A stretch of DNA of 64,000 bases from CBDDFV01 sp965227335 (GTDB lineage: Bacteria > Planctomycetota > Phycisphaerae > Phycisphaerales > SM1A02): contig CBDDFV010000002.1 in assembly GCA_965227335.1 (NCBI GenBank), positions 310,001 to 374,000 of the forward strand, in the 5' to 3' direction. Under the pieces are notes generated by a model, which worked only from the letters and a program-made list of their open reading frames with translations, was not told where the DNA came from and ran no database searches. A program made the position numbers and the translations under genes. Positions 1 through 8,020 of the stretch are shown here, one piece after another; positions within the stretch are counted from its first letter, which is position 1, and each line of letters begins with the position of its first letter.

Positions 1-936
1 GCCGTCGGCGTTGAAGGTGTAGAACCCGGCGGCGCCGCGCATTCGCATGTGGAGGAACAGCGCGGCGAGGCTGGTCGGTTGGGGAGGCTCCTGCGCGCCC
101 TCGCCGGGGATGAACGGGGCGATCCACGGAATGAGCCGGTGACCTTCGGGCAGGGCGCGGGCGGCGACGGAGACACGTTCGAGCGGCGCCCAGAACAGCG
201 CGGCTTCGACGTTCGGCGACGTTCCGCTGAAGTGGGCGGACGACGTGTGGATGATGTGCGCGGCGTAGGGGTAGCCGATCGGCATCGAGATCGTCAGTCC
301 GCTGGCGAGGTAGCGTTCGGCGAAATGGGAGATATCGGCCTGCGACTCGTAGAGTCGGGCGTCGTCCCACTCCCCCGCGTGCCACTGGTACTGCCCGACC
401 ACCGCGTTCGAGCCGACAGCGTCCAGGAAGTCGATGACGGCGACCACATTGGCGTAGACGTCGTCGTCGAGATCGCCGCCTTCGAGGTCGAGGAAGACAT
501 AGTCGAGGTCGTGCACGGCCCAGCAGATTTCGGACAGGGTCTCGGGCGCCGGGTTCGCCGTGTTGTACGGGTACGGGACGGAGTCGTTGCGCAGCATGAC
601 GGCGAGCATCGCGCCGGCCTCACGCAGCCGGTCGTAGCTGCACACGGTGACCGGGCTGGACGCCGCGTAGTTATTGGATCCGGGGTGGGCGATGTACGTG
701 GCGGTTCCGCAGGGATCGTCGACGTACGGCGCCTGCCCGTCGCACCCGGCGGGGTTGGGCTGCCAGGGCAGCAGCCGCAGGCTCCAGTCTCCAAGCACAC
801 CGCAGGACTCGGTCCAGACGGGCTTGGACGACTCGCCGCCGGCGGGATCGTCGCCGTCGGCGGGGCCGGCGACCTGGCCGCAGACGAGCGGGACGATCGC
901 AAGATGCACACTGGTGATGACGGCGGCTGACAGCAT
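1..936 (-). CDS. Partial secreted protein of unknown function, possibly TIM-barrel-like
   Basis: The minus strand stays open from an ATG at 934-936 through the left edge (312 codons, C-terminus missing). A GGAGGGAG ribosome site lies just upstream. The first 21 residues (MLSAAVITSVHLAIVPLVCGQ) look like a signal peptide, so the product is probably exported. Features seen include YVFLDLEGGDLDDD followed by a hydrophobic helix, then WHAGEWDD, and near the cut end FLHMRMRGAAGFYTFNADG. Alternating beta/alpha segments ending in acidic residues resemble a glycoside-hydrolase-type (beta/alpha)8 barrel, but no family signature is complete. I do not recognise the family; the barrel idea is inference. 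It is transcribed away from the tRNA-Arg gene, and no terminator is visible because the gene is cut. Confidence 0.7.
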   Translation of the reverse strand, partial: MLSAAVITSVHLAIVPLVCGQVAGPADGDDPAGGESSKPVWTESCGVLGDWSLRLLPWQPNPAGCDGQAPYVDDPCGTATYIAHPGSNNYAASSPVTVCSYDRLREAGAMLAVMLRNDSVPYPYNTANPAPETLSEICWAVHDLDYVFLDLEGGDLDDDVYANVVAVIDFLDAVGSNAVVGQYQWHAGEWDDARLYESQADISHFAERYLASGLTISMPIGYPYAAHIIHTSSAHFSGTSPNVEAALFWAPLERVSVAARALPEGHRLIPWIAPFIPGEGAQEPPQPTSLAALFLHMRMRGAAGFYTFNADG

Positions 937-1207
937 CCCGGGCTCCCTCCTCCAGAGTCGAGTCGGACCGTTCAGCGTCGGATGCGGGCGGGCCAAGGCA
1001 ACCCGACCGATCCGACCTGGGGTGGAATCGGGGGCGCCGACATCGCCGCACCGCTCCCAAGCGCCCAGACAAGACAGACGGATTGCCTGATCAGACGTGC
1101 GGAAGGTCCGCGGTTCGGATGAAATGAGGGATCGCGGCCGGAGACATCATCGACGACCGGGGCTCATCGCCCTGATGCGACGGGACCGACCACGCGGATG
1201 GGAGGAA

Positions 1208-1281
1208 CGCGGGCGCCAGGATTCGAACCTGGAACCTTCGGTTTCGTAGACCGATGCTCTATCCAATTGAGCTACGCCCGC
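1208..1281 (-). tRNA. tRNA-Arg(ACG)
   Basis: The reverse complement folds as a cloverleaf. The acceptor stem GCGGGCG (1281-1275) pairs with CGCCCGC (1215-1209), and the discriminator is G. The D arm is TAGCTCAATTGGATAGAGC, the anticodon stem TCGGT/ACCGA holds loop CTACGAA (anticodon ACG), and the T arm is CCAGGTTCGAATCCTGG. CCA is not encoded. A TATACT -10 element lies upstream on the minus strand (1296-1301) without a convincing -35. Confidence 0.95.
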
Positions 1282-1553
1282 AGGGGAAGGACGGGAGTAT
1301 AGCCGGTCCGTCCGAAAAATCGAGGGGCGCGGCTCGCGATCCCGGATCCCGGCTCGCGGGCCCGCAAACGGGGTTCGGCACGGACCGATCGCGCCGGAAG
1401 GCGGGACGGGGGCCGACGGGGCTTGATTTTCCCGTCGAGGACGCCATACTACGCGGTTCTTCCACGGATCTGAGCATCATGAAGTTGATCCGTCCCGCCC
1501 GCCCGTCCACTGGGATGACGGGGGTCGGACGGACCCTGCTGGAGTCGGTTCAC

Positions 1554-1832
1554 GTGCCCAATCTTGAATCCGCCAAGAAACGCGTCCGTCAGGACAAGGT
1601 CCGCAACGCCCGCAACAAGTGGCGGAAGCGTCGCATCAGCAACCAGATCAAGACCTTCCTCAAGGCGGTCCACGATCATGATGTGGAAGCGGCCGAGGCG
1701 GAGTTCCGCAAGACGTGCGGCCTGCTCGACAAGATCTCGCACACCTCGACCCTGCACAAGAACACCGCGTCACGCAAGAAGAGCCGGCTCGCGAAGCGGC
1801 TCAACGCGATGAAGCAGGCGTCGAACGCCTGA
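1554..1832 (+). CDS. rpsT: 30S ribosomal protein S20
   Basis: This 92-residue basic protein binds the 5' domain of 16S rRNA in the small ribosomal subunit. The S20 signature is clear: an N-terminal PNLESAKKRVRQDKVRNARN, two long lysine/arginine-rich helices, and a C-terminal HKNTASRKKSRLAKRLN. The open frame extends much further upstream, but homology fixes the start at GTG 1554, 9 bases after a GGAG. Length matches the family (about 85-95). It is monocistronic, between the divergent tRNA-Arg and a protease gene. The GTG start may help keep expression in balance; S20 commonly uses weak starts. Confidence 0.95.
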   Translation: MPNLESAKKRVRQDKVRNARNKWRKRRISNQIKTFLKAVHDHDVEAAEAEFRKTCGLLDKISHTSTLHKNTASRKKSRLAKRLNAMKQASNA

Positions 1833-1977
1833 CGATCCGTTCGTCCGGATCTTCTGGGTCCGGATCGGCTCGCGGCGGTCGCTTGGATGGGAGCGACGGC
1901 CCGCCACGCCGATGATCGCATGGCGGCGATCAAGTCCCGTCGTGACCTGACCATCCCGCAATCATCCCAGGGCGTCC

Positions 1978-2850
1978 ATGTCCCGTCGCGCACATGGAAA
2001 CTCAACGCCGACCCGCCGCGACGGACGTCCCGCCGGCCCGCCGCTGCAGGTCTACCTCCGGGATTCGAAACGTCCCCTGACCATCCTCGTCTTCCTCACG
2101 CCCCTCATCATCGCGTATGAGCTGGGGCTGGTGCTGGCGTTGCGCAGCGAAACGGGCGTGCTCACCAACAAGGCCCACGAGTCCCTCCTGCGATTCTTCG
2201 ACATCTTCGGCGTCCCCGCCCGCAGCGGACTCTACCTCGGCGGCGTGGTGATCCTCGTGGTGCTGCTCCTCTGGCACGTGCTCAACCGCGACCGCTGGCG
2301 GATCTCGGGGCGAACGCTGCTCGGCATGACGGTCGAAACCGTCGCCCTGACCGCGCCGCTCCTCGCGATCGCGCAGATCATTGCGCGACTGGGCGAGACG
2401 ACAATCGCGCCGGTCGCGGCGGTCGGCCTGACGAGCGTGGGACTCGCCGCCTCGCCAGGCGCGGATCCCGCCGCCGTCAACCTCGCGGATCTCGATCTCT
2501 CCGCGCGGCTGGCGATCAGCGTGGGGGCGGGGCTCTACGAGGAGTTGCTGTTCCGCATGATCCTCATCGCCGCGCTCCACACGATCCTCGTCGACATCGC
2601 GGGACTGAAGAGCGCGGCGGGAGCGGCGACGGCGATCGTGATCTCCGCCGTGGCCTTCGCGTTCTATCACGATGCGACGGGGCCCGACGGGTCGTGGTCA
2701 TGGCGATTGATCGCGTTCTATGTGATCGCGGGGGTGTACTTCGGCGTGCTCTACGTGGGGCGGGGATTCGGGATCGTGGTCGGGGTGCACGCTTTGTACG
2801 ACATCGTGACCGCCTCGTTCCTGATGGGACCGCCGGCCCACGGGGGATAG
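1978..2850 (+). CDS. CPBP-family intramembrane metalloprotease
   Basis: A 290-residue polytopic membrane protein of the CPBP (CAAX protease and bacteriocin-processing, Abi) family. It shows the three family motifs: EELLFR (E188, E189, R193), the FYH motif with H231, and HALYD with H271. These polar residues lie in membrane segments and form the metal site in Rce1-like proteases. Hydrophobic segments start near residue 33 (LTILVFLTPLIIAYELG) and 87 (LGGVVILVVLLLWHVL), with several in the second half. The family cleaves prenylated proteins, peptides or anti-sigma factors within the membrane; the substrate here cannot be told. It stands alone after rpsT and ends about 130 bases before the thioredoxin gene. 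Confidence 0.85.
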   Translation: MSRRAHGNSTPTRRDGRPAGPPLQVYLRDSKRPLTILVFLTPLIIAYELGLVLALRSETGVLTNKAHESLLRFFDIFGVPARSGLYLGGVVILVVLLLWHVLNRDRWRISGRTLLGMTVETVALTAPLLAIAQIIARLGETTIAPVAAVGLTSVGLAASPGADPAAVNLADLDLSARLAISVGAGLYEELLFRMILIAALHTILVDIAGLKSAAGAATAIVISAVAFAFYHDATGPDGSWSWRLIAFYVIAGVYFGVLYVGRGFGIVVGVHALYDIVTASFLMGPPAHGG

Positions 2851-2979
2851 GGGGGAATTCATCGGGCGGGGGCGGCGTTGTTGGTAGGATGGCATGTTCC
2901 GGTCGGTCGACGCCCGTATCGACCGGATGGAGTCGCGTATTGCGCGGCGTCCCGCCCCGACCTCAAGAGGAGTTCACTG

Positions 2980-4056
2980 ATGAAGCATTCCACGATCATG
3001 ACGGGTCTGTGCGCCGCCGGACTGCTGGCGTCCGCCGCGCTGGCGCAGACGGACGACACGGACATCAAGGAGATGACGATCGGCAGCGTCGCGCCGCCGC
3101 TCGAGATCACGCACGTCCTGAAGGGCGAGGCCCCGAAGGAGTTCGAGGACGGCAAGGTGTACGTCGTCGAGTTCTGGGCCACGTGGTGCGGCCCGTGCAT
3201 CGCGAGCATGCCGCACATCACTTCGCTGCAGAAGAAATACGAGGACTACGGCGTGCAGTTCGTCGGCGTGAGCGACGAGCCGCTGCCGACGGTCGTGAAG
3301 TGGCTGCTCAAGGAAGGCAACAACGAGCGCACCGGCTACACGCTGACGACCGATCCGGATGAATCGGTGAAGAACGCGTATTTCCGCGCCGCCGGTCAGC
3401 GGGGCATTCCGTGCGCGTTCATCGTCGGCAAGGACGGTCACGTCGAGTGGATCGGCCACCCGATGCGGATCGACGAGCCGCTCGAATCGGTCGTGAAGGA
3501 CTCGTGGGATCGCGCCGAGTACAAGACGTCCTGGGAGGAAAAGACGCGGGCGGAGCGTGAGATGGCGCGGCAGCGTCAGGCGCTGATGACCGCGATGCGG
3601 AAGCAGGACTGGGACACCGTCATGTCGATGTACGACGGCATGATCGAGAAGGCGCCCGGCGACATGAACCTCAAGTCGCAGAAGTTCATGATCATGCTCA
3701 CCGAGATGAACGAGCCGGAGATGGCGTACGACTACGCCGAAGGCCTCGTCGAAGCGACAGACGACGCGATGGCGCTGAACTCCATGGCGTGGCAGGTGCT
3801 GACGAACCCCGCCGTCCAGACCCGCGACGCGGACTTCGCCCTGCGGGCCGCGAAGAAGGCGGCGACGCTCGCCCCGAAGGACGCGGCGATCCTCGACACG
3901 CTCGCCCGCGCGTACCACGACACCGGCGCCCTCAAGAAGGCGGTGTTCCATCAGCGCGAAGCGGTCAAGCTCGCGCCCGAAGGCCGCATGAAGGACGACA
4001 TGGTCAAGGTGCTCGCCGAATACGAGGCGGAACTGGAGAAGACCGGCGGCCGCTGA
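2980..4056 (+). CDS. Secreted TlpA/ResA-like thioredoxin with TPR-like C-terminus
   Basis: 358 residues. The start at 2980 has an AAGAGGAG site 7 bases upstream and gives a clean signal peptide ending ...SAALA-Q near residue 22. Residues ~33-200 form a TlpA/ResA-type thioredoxin domain with the redox pair in FWATWCGPC (C70, C73) and the cis-proline region GQRGIPCAF. The C-terminal ~150 residues are helical with TPR-like segments (FALRAAKKAATLAPKDAAIL, DTLARAYHDTGALKKAVFHQ). Such proteins reduce or oxidise disulfides in the periplasm. The TPR part suggests binding to a partner protein. Many cysteine-rich exported proteins in this window could be clients (inference). A terminator follows at once. 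Confidence 0.88.
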   Translation: MKHSTIMTGLCAAGLLASAALAQTDDTDIKEMTIGSVAPPLEITHVLKGEAPKEFEDGKVYVVEFWATWCGPCIASMPHITSLQKKYEDYGVQFVGVSDEPLPTVVKWLLKEGNNERTGYTLTTDPDESVKNAYFRAAGQRGIPCAFIVGKDGHVEWIGHPMRIDEPLESVVKDSWDRAEYKTSWEEKTRAEREMARQRQALMTAMRKQDWDTVMSMYDGMIEKAPGDMNLKSQKFMIMLTEMNEPEMAYDYAEGLVEATDDAMALNSMAWQVLTNPAVQTRDADFALRAAKKAATLAPKDAAILDTLARAYHDTGALKKAVFHQREAVKLAPEGRMKDDMVKVLAEYEAELEKTGGR

Positions 4057-4080
4057 GGCCCGACGTCCGACTGACCCTGG

Positions 4081-5520
4081 TTACGAAGACCGATCCGACG
4101 CTGACGTCGGGTCGGTTTTCTCGTTGGCATCCGGGGCGCCGTCAGCCGGCGTCGCGCGACGATGGGCGAGACCGAGCCACGCGGCGAGGCCGACGCCGAT
4201 GAGTCCGATCGGGGCGGTCGCGAGCGTGATGGCGGCGACCGTCACCCCCGCCCCGCGAAGCAGGTCGAAGCCCACCGCCACCCCGAGGTCGCCGCCCCGG
4301 TACACCGCGGTGTCGATGAAGTTCTTCGCCTTGTACTTCTGCTCGCGGGGCAGCACAGTGAAGAGCATCTCGCGGGCGGGCTTGGCGAGGCCGTAGCGGC
4401 TGCTGCGAAGAGCGACCTGCACGAGGATCAGCGTCCACAGCGCGGCGGGGAGGACCGCGTTCGGATCGGTCGGGCCGGTCGGCGCATCGCCGAATCCGAA
4501 CGCGAGCACGCTGAATCCGACCACCGCCACGAGCGGCAGGATCGCGAGCGCCACGCCCGCTCCCGCCTTCGTCCGTTTCACGATCTGCCGGACGAGCAGC
4601 ACCTGGAACAGCAGCGTCACGATGTTCGTCCAGAGATCGATGCGGGCGAAGACGGCGAGCCGCTGATTCCGGGCCGCCATGTTCGCCGCGTCGAACGCCT
4701 CTTCGGAGAGCCCCGCCTCGGGATCGGGCTTGACGATGAACGTCTCGATCACATGGCCCTGGACGAAGTAGGCGACCGACGCGATGACGGTGATGACGAG
4801 CAGATAACCGACGATCGCCGCGAGGTAGGGCGAGCGAAGGACGTCGCGGAACCCGGCGTACCACGCGCCGCCCACGCCGCGATCGGCGGTGTCCCCGCCG
4901 TCCCCGGCCGCGCTGTCGTGCGTCCGGGCGAGCCGCCACGCGCAGATCCCCGCGAGTTCGATCAGCACGATCGCGAGCACCATCAGGTTGCGAGGGGCGA
5001 AGACTTCCGTGGAGGCGGCGAAGTCGACAAACGCGGAGCCCGCGATCCCGCCGAGCGTCGCCCCGACCGCGATCAGCCCGAAGAGCCGGTCGCCCTGCTC
5101 CCGCTTGAAGAGATCGCTCAGCAGCGACCAGAAGACGGAGACGACGAAGACGTTGAACGCGCTGAGCGTGATGTAGAACGTCGCCGCGAGCGTGAAGTTC
5201 TCCTCGGTCACGCGGTTCGCAATGAACAGCCCGAGAAACACGACCGCGAAGAAGTGGTGGAACCACGGGATGAACACGCGGCGGGGCAGACCCTTCACCA
5301 CGAATCCCACCGCCGTGGTCAGCACCAGCGTGGCGAGAAACGTCCCGAGCCACAGCTTCGGCAGGAGGTCCGCCCCGAAGTTGATCCCCCACTCCTCCCG
5401 CATCGGCCGCAGCATGTAGTAGCCGAAGAACAGGCAGAAGAACCCCAGCCCCGCGATGAACACGGGTCGGCGCTCGCCCGGCGCCACGCCGGTGAGTTGA
5501 CGAAGAAGAGCAGCGGGCAT
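4081..5520 (-). CDS. NTP/NDP (ATP/ADP translocase) family-like transporter
   Basis: A 479-residue permease with about 12 hydrophobic segments, resembling the Npt/Tlc nucleotide-transporter family of the MFS superfamily. Family-like features are the first helix ending FFGYYMLRPMREEWG, the PKLWLGTFLATL segment, FIPWFHHFF, and the VSVFWSLLSDLFKREQGDRL loop followed by a GATLGGIAGS helix. The start at 5520 (MPAALLRQL) was chosen over longer upstream starts because of a GGAG 9 bases upstream and because the membrane region begins soon after. Classical members exchange ATP for ADP in intracellular parasites; free-living bacteria also carry divergent homologues of unknown substrate. It ends convergently with the thioredoxin gene, whose terminator overlaps its last codons. 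Confidence 0.75.
   Translation of the reverse strand: MPAALLRQLTGVAPGERRPVFIAGLGFFCLFFGYYMLRPMREEWGINFGADLLPKLWLGTFLATLVLTTAVGFVVKGLPRRVFIPWFHHFFAVVFLGLFIANRVTEENFTLAATFYITLSAFNVFVVSVFWSLLSDLFKREQGDRLFGLIAVGATLGGIAGSAFVDFAASTEVFAPRNLMVLAIVLIELAGICAWRLARTHDSAAGDGGDTADRGVGGAWYAGFRDVLRSPYLAAIVGYLLVITVIASVAYFVQGHVIETFIVKPDPEAGLSEEAFDAANMAARNQRLAVFARIDLWTNIVTLLFQVLLVRQIVKRTKAGAGVALAILPLVAVVGFSVLAFGFGDAPTGPTDPNAVLPAALWTLILVQVALRSSRYGLAKPAREMLFTVLPREQKYKAKNFIDTAVYRGGDLGVAVGFDLLRGAGVTVAAITLATAPIGLIGVGLAAWLGLAHRRATPADGAPDANEKTDPTSASDRSS
4089..4119 (+). terminator. Intrinsic terminator of the thioredoxin gene
   Basis: ACCGATCCGAC (4089-4099) pairs with GTCGGGTCGGT (4106-4116), with one T-G wobble, a 6-base loop and a TTTT run. 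It lies within the last codons of the convergent transporter gene. Confidence 0.8.
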
Positions 5521-5717
5521 CGGGCTGGAAACTCCGGGATCGGGACGCGACGACGGAACGCCCCTGGTACGCATCACCCAGGGACGGGGTGCAGGCATCA
5601 TGCCCGATGTCGGCCCGTCGCGCAATGCGTCGGACCGGATTGAGCCGATGAAAGCCGGGGTCGGTACACTGGCCGACCTTTCGCCGATCCCCCTCCCCCA
5701 CCCTCCCGGCCGTTCCG

Positions 5718-7991
5718 ATGCTCCTTCGTTCGATCACCCGACCCGCGCGGCGGGCTCGCTCATCATCGCTCCCGATCCTCGCCGCTCTCCTGGCGGCGGG
5801 CGTCGCACGGGCGCAGGAGGCGCCGACCTCCGCTCCCGCCGCCGGCTCGGAGGCCGCGACGGCCCCGGACCAGGTCACGCTGGTCGGCGACGAGGGGACG
5901 TACCGACCGCCGCTCGCAGTGGTGACGAAGTCGCCCGAGCCGCTGGAGATCCGCATCGACGGCGTGCTGGACGAGGCCGGGTGGGCGGACGCGACGGTGA
6001 TCGACGATTTCCGCCAGGTCGACCCGATCGAGAACGGAATTCCGACGGAGCCGACGACCGCCCGCGTGATGTACGACGCGAATGCGCTGTACATCGCGTT
6101 CGAGTGCACGCAGCGGGCCGCGCGTCGGATCGCGACGACGAAGCAGCGTGACGCCGGGCTCGGGGCGGACGACTTCGTGCGAATCGCCCTCGGCCCGTTC
6201 GGCGACAACCGCAACGGGTACGAGTTCGAGATGAACCCGGCCGGCGCCCGGGGCGACGGGTTGATCCAGGACAACAACCGCCGCATCCGCGACTGGGACG
6301 CCATCTGGTACGCGAGGACCACGACGGCGGACGATGGCTGGATCGCGGAGTTCCGGATTCCGTTCAAGAGCATCTCGTTCGACGAAAATATCTCGACCTG
6401 GCGGCTCAACCTCGAGCGGGTCGTGCGCCAGAACAACGAGGTGATCCGCTGGTCGTCGCCGTACCTGAACCGGCCGATCACGTCGATCGCGACGGCGGGC
6501 GAACTCAAGACGATCGACGAGATCAACCAGGGGCTCGGCCTCGACATCAAGCCGTACGGCACCGTCAACTACCGGCGCGAGCACGGCGAGGACCGCGAAC
6601 AGCTTGATTTCGACGCGGGATTCGACGTCTTCTACAAGGTGACGCCAGCGATCACCGCAGCCCTGACGGTAAACACCGACTTCGCCGAGACCGAAGTGGA
6701 CGACCGCCGGATCAACCTGACACGGTTCCCGCTGTTCTTCCCGGAGAAGCGCGACTTCTTCCTGCAGGATGCAGGGGTGTTCCGGTTCGGCGGCATCAAC
6801 CAGAACCCGCTGCCCTTCCAGTCGCGTCGGATCGGGCTGAGTCCGAGCGGCGAGACGGTGGACATCCTCGGCGGGCTGAAGGTGACGGGCGCCACCGACC
6901 GCTACACGCTGGGCCTGCTCAGCGTGCAGCAGAAGGCGTCGCGCGACGTTGAGGAGAAGAACCTCTCCGTCGCCCGCATGTCGTGGAATGTGCTGTCGGA
7001 ATCGTCGATCGGCGTCATCGCCACCGCCGGCGACCCGCGGACGAACGGCGACAACTACGTGGTCGGGGCGGACTTCAACTTCCGCGACTCGAACGCCTTC
7101 GGGAACGGCCAGGTGCTCGACGGCCACCTCTGGTTCCAGCAGAGCTTCACCCCCGGCGATGATCGCGACGGAACGGACAATTCGTTCGGCATGAAGCTCG
7201 GCTATCCGAACGATCGGATCAACTGGCAGATCGGCGCGGCGGAGATCGGCGACGACTTCAACGCCGCGCTCGGCTTCGTCCCCCGAAGCGGCATCCGCGA
7301 GTACTTCGCCCGGACCCGCTACCGGTGGCGGCCGACGGGGTCGTTCATTCGCACCATCGACGTCGGTCTCAACGCGTTCCTCGTCACGAATCTTCGGAAC
7401 GACATTGAATCACAGGACCTCGACTTCGAGCTCCTCGACATCACGACCGACGCCGGCGATTCGATCGACATCACCTACCAGCGGCAGCGGGAGGTCCTCG
7501 ACCGGCCGTTCGAAATCTTCGACGACGTGGTGATCCCGGCCGAGAGCTACTGGTTCGACCGCTTCAGCCTCAGCGCCAGCACGTCGGCGAACCGTCCGCT
7601 CCGCGTGAGCGGCGGCGTGACCTTCGGCACGTTCTTCGACGGCGACCGGGTCGACTACACCGGCGGCGTGCAGTGGCGGCCGAACGAGTCGTTCTTCGCC
7701 AGCGTCGATTACCGCATGAGCGACGTCGATCTCGAAGACGGCGACTTCATCACGCGGCTGGCGTCGGCGCGGATGAACGTCTACTTCACGCCCGACGTCA
7801 TCTGGACGTCGCTGATCCAGTACGACAATGTGTCCGACTCGATCGGTCTCAACAGCCGGCTCCGCTGGATCGTTCAGCCCGGCAACGACGTCTTTCTCGT
7901 CGTCAACCAGGGCTACCGGTACGAGGACAACCGCATTCGCTCGGAGACGACCGAACTGACGACCAAGGTCGGCTGGACGTTCCGGTACTGA
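5718..7991 (+). CDS. Outer-membrane beta-barrel protein, CBM9-like domain plus DUF5916
   Basis: 757 residues with a signal peptide (MLLRSITRPARRARSSSLPI... ending near ARAQ). After a short linker, residues ~75-240 form a carbohydrate-binding family 9-like domain (IRIDGVLDEAGWADAT, then ARVMYDANALYIAFEC), the standard N-terminus of DUF5916 proteins. The rest matches the DUF5916 pattern: PFKSISFDE, FPEKRDFFLQDAGVFRFGG, then many amphipathic beta strands. The last residues, GWTFRY, end in an aromatic residue as BAM-assembled barrels do. The family is common in Bacteroidetes and planctomycetes and is thought to sit in the outer membrane; ligand unknown. It is convergent with the FG-GAP gene, with only about 30 bases between. 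Confidence 0.85.
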   Translation: MLLRSITRPARRARSSSLPILAALLAAGVARAQEAPTSAPAAGSEAATAPDQVTLVGDEGTYRPPLAVVTKSPEPLEIRIDGVLDEAGWADATVIDDFRQVDPIENGIPTEPTTARVMYDANALYIAFECTQRAARRIATTKQRDAGLGADDFVRIALGPFGDNRNGYEFEMNPAGARGDGLIQDNNRRIRDWDAIWYARTTTADDGWIAEFRIPFKSISFDENISTWRLNLERVVRQNNEVIRWSSPYLNRPITSIATAGELKTIDEINQGLGLDIKPYGTVNYRREHGEDREQLDFDAGFDVFYKVTPAITAALTVNTDFAETEVDDRRINLTRFPLFFPEKRDFFLQDAGVFRFGGINQNPLPFQSRRIGLSPSGETVDILGGLKVTGATDRYTLGLLSVQQKASRDVEEKNLSVARMSWNVLSESSIGVIATAGDPRTNGDNYVVGADFNFRDSNAFGNGQVLDGHLWFQQSFTPGDDRDGTDNSFGMKLGYPNDRINWQIGAAEIGDDFNAALGFVPRSGIREYFARTRYRWRPTGSFIRTIDVGLNAFLVTNLRNDIESQDLDFELLDITTDAGDSIDITYQRQREVLDRPFEIFDDVVIPAESYWFDRFSLSASTSANRPLRVSGGVTFGTFFDGDRVDYTGGVQWRPNESFFASVDYRMSDVDLEDGDFITRLASARMNVYFTPDVIWTSLIQYDNVSDSIGLNSRLRWIVQPGNDVFLVVNQGYRYEDNRIRSETTELTTKVGWTFRY

Positions 7992-8020
7992 TCCTCGACA
8001 CGAGCAACCACGGCGCCGTC

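Noticed and set aside
1254..1553. Long N-terminal extension of ribosomal protein S20
   Set aside because: The upstream open frame overlaps tRNA-Arg; GTG 1554 gives the normal S20 length and has a ribosome site.
4142..6568. 808-codon open frame on the minus strand over the transporter and its upstream neighbour
   Set aside because: It crosses two well-supported genes in another frame, is made of Arg/Ala-rich sequence without family motifs, and is explained by the very high GC content.
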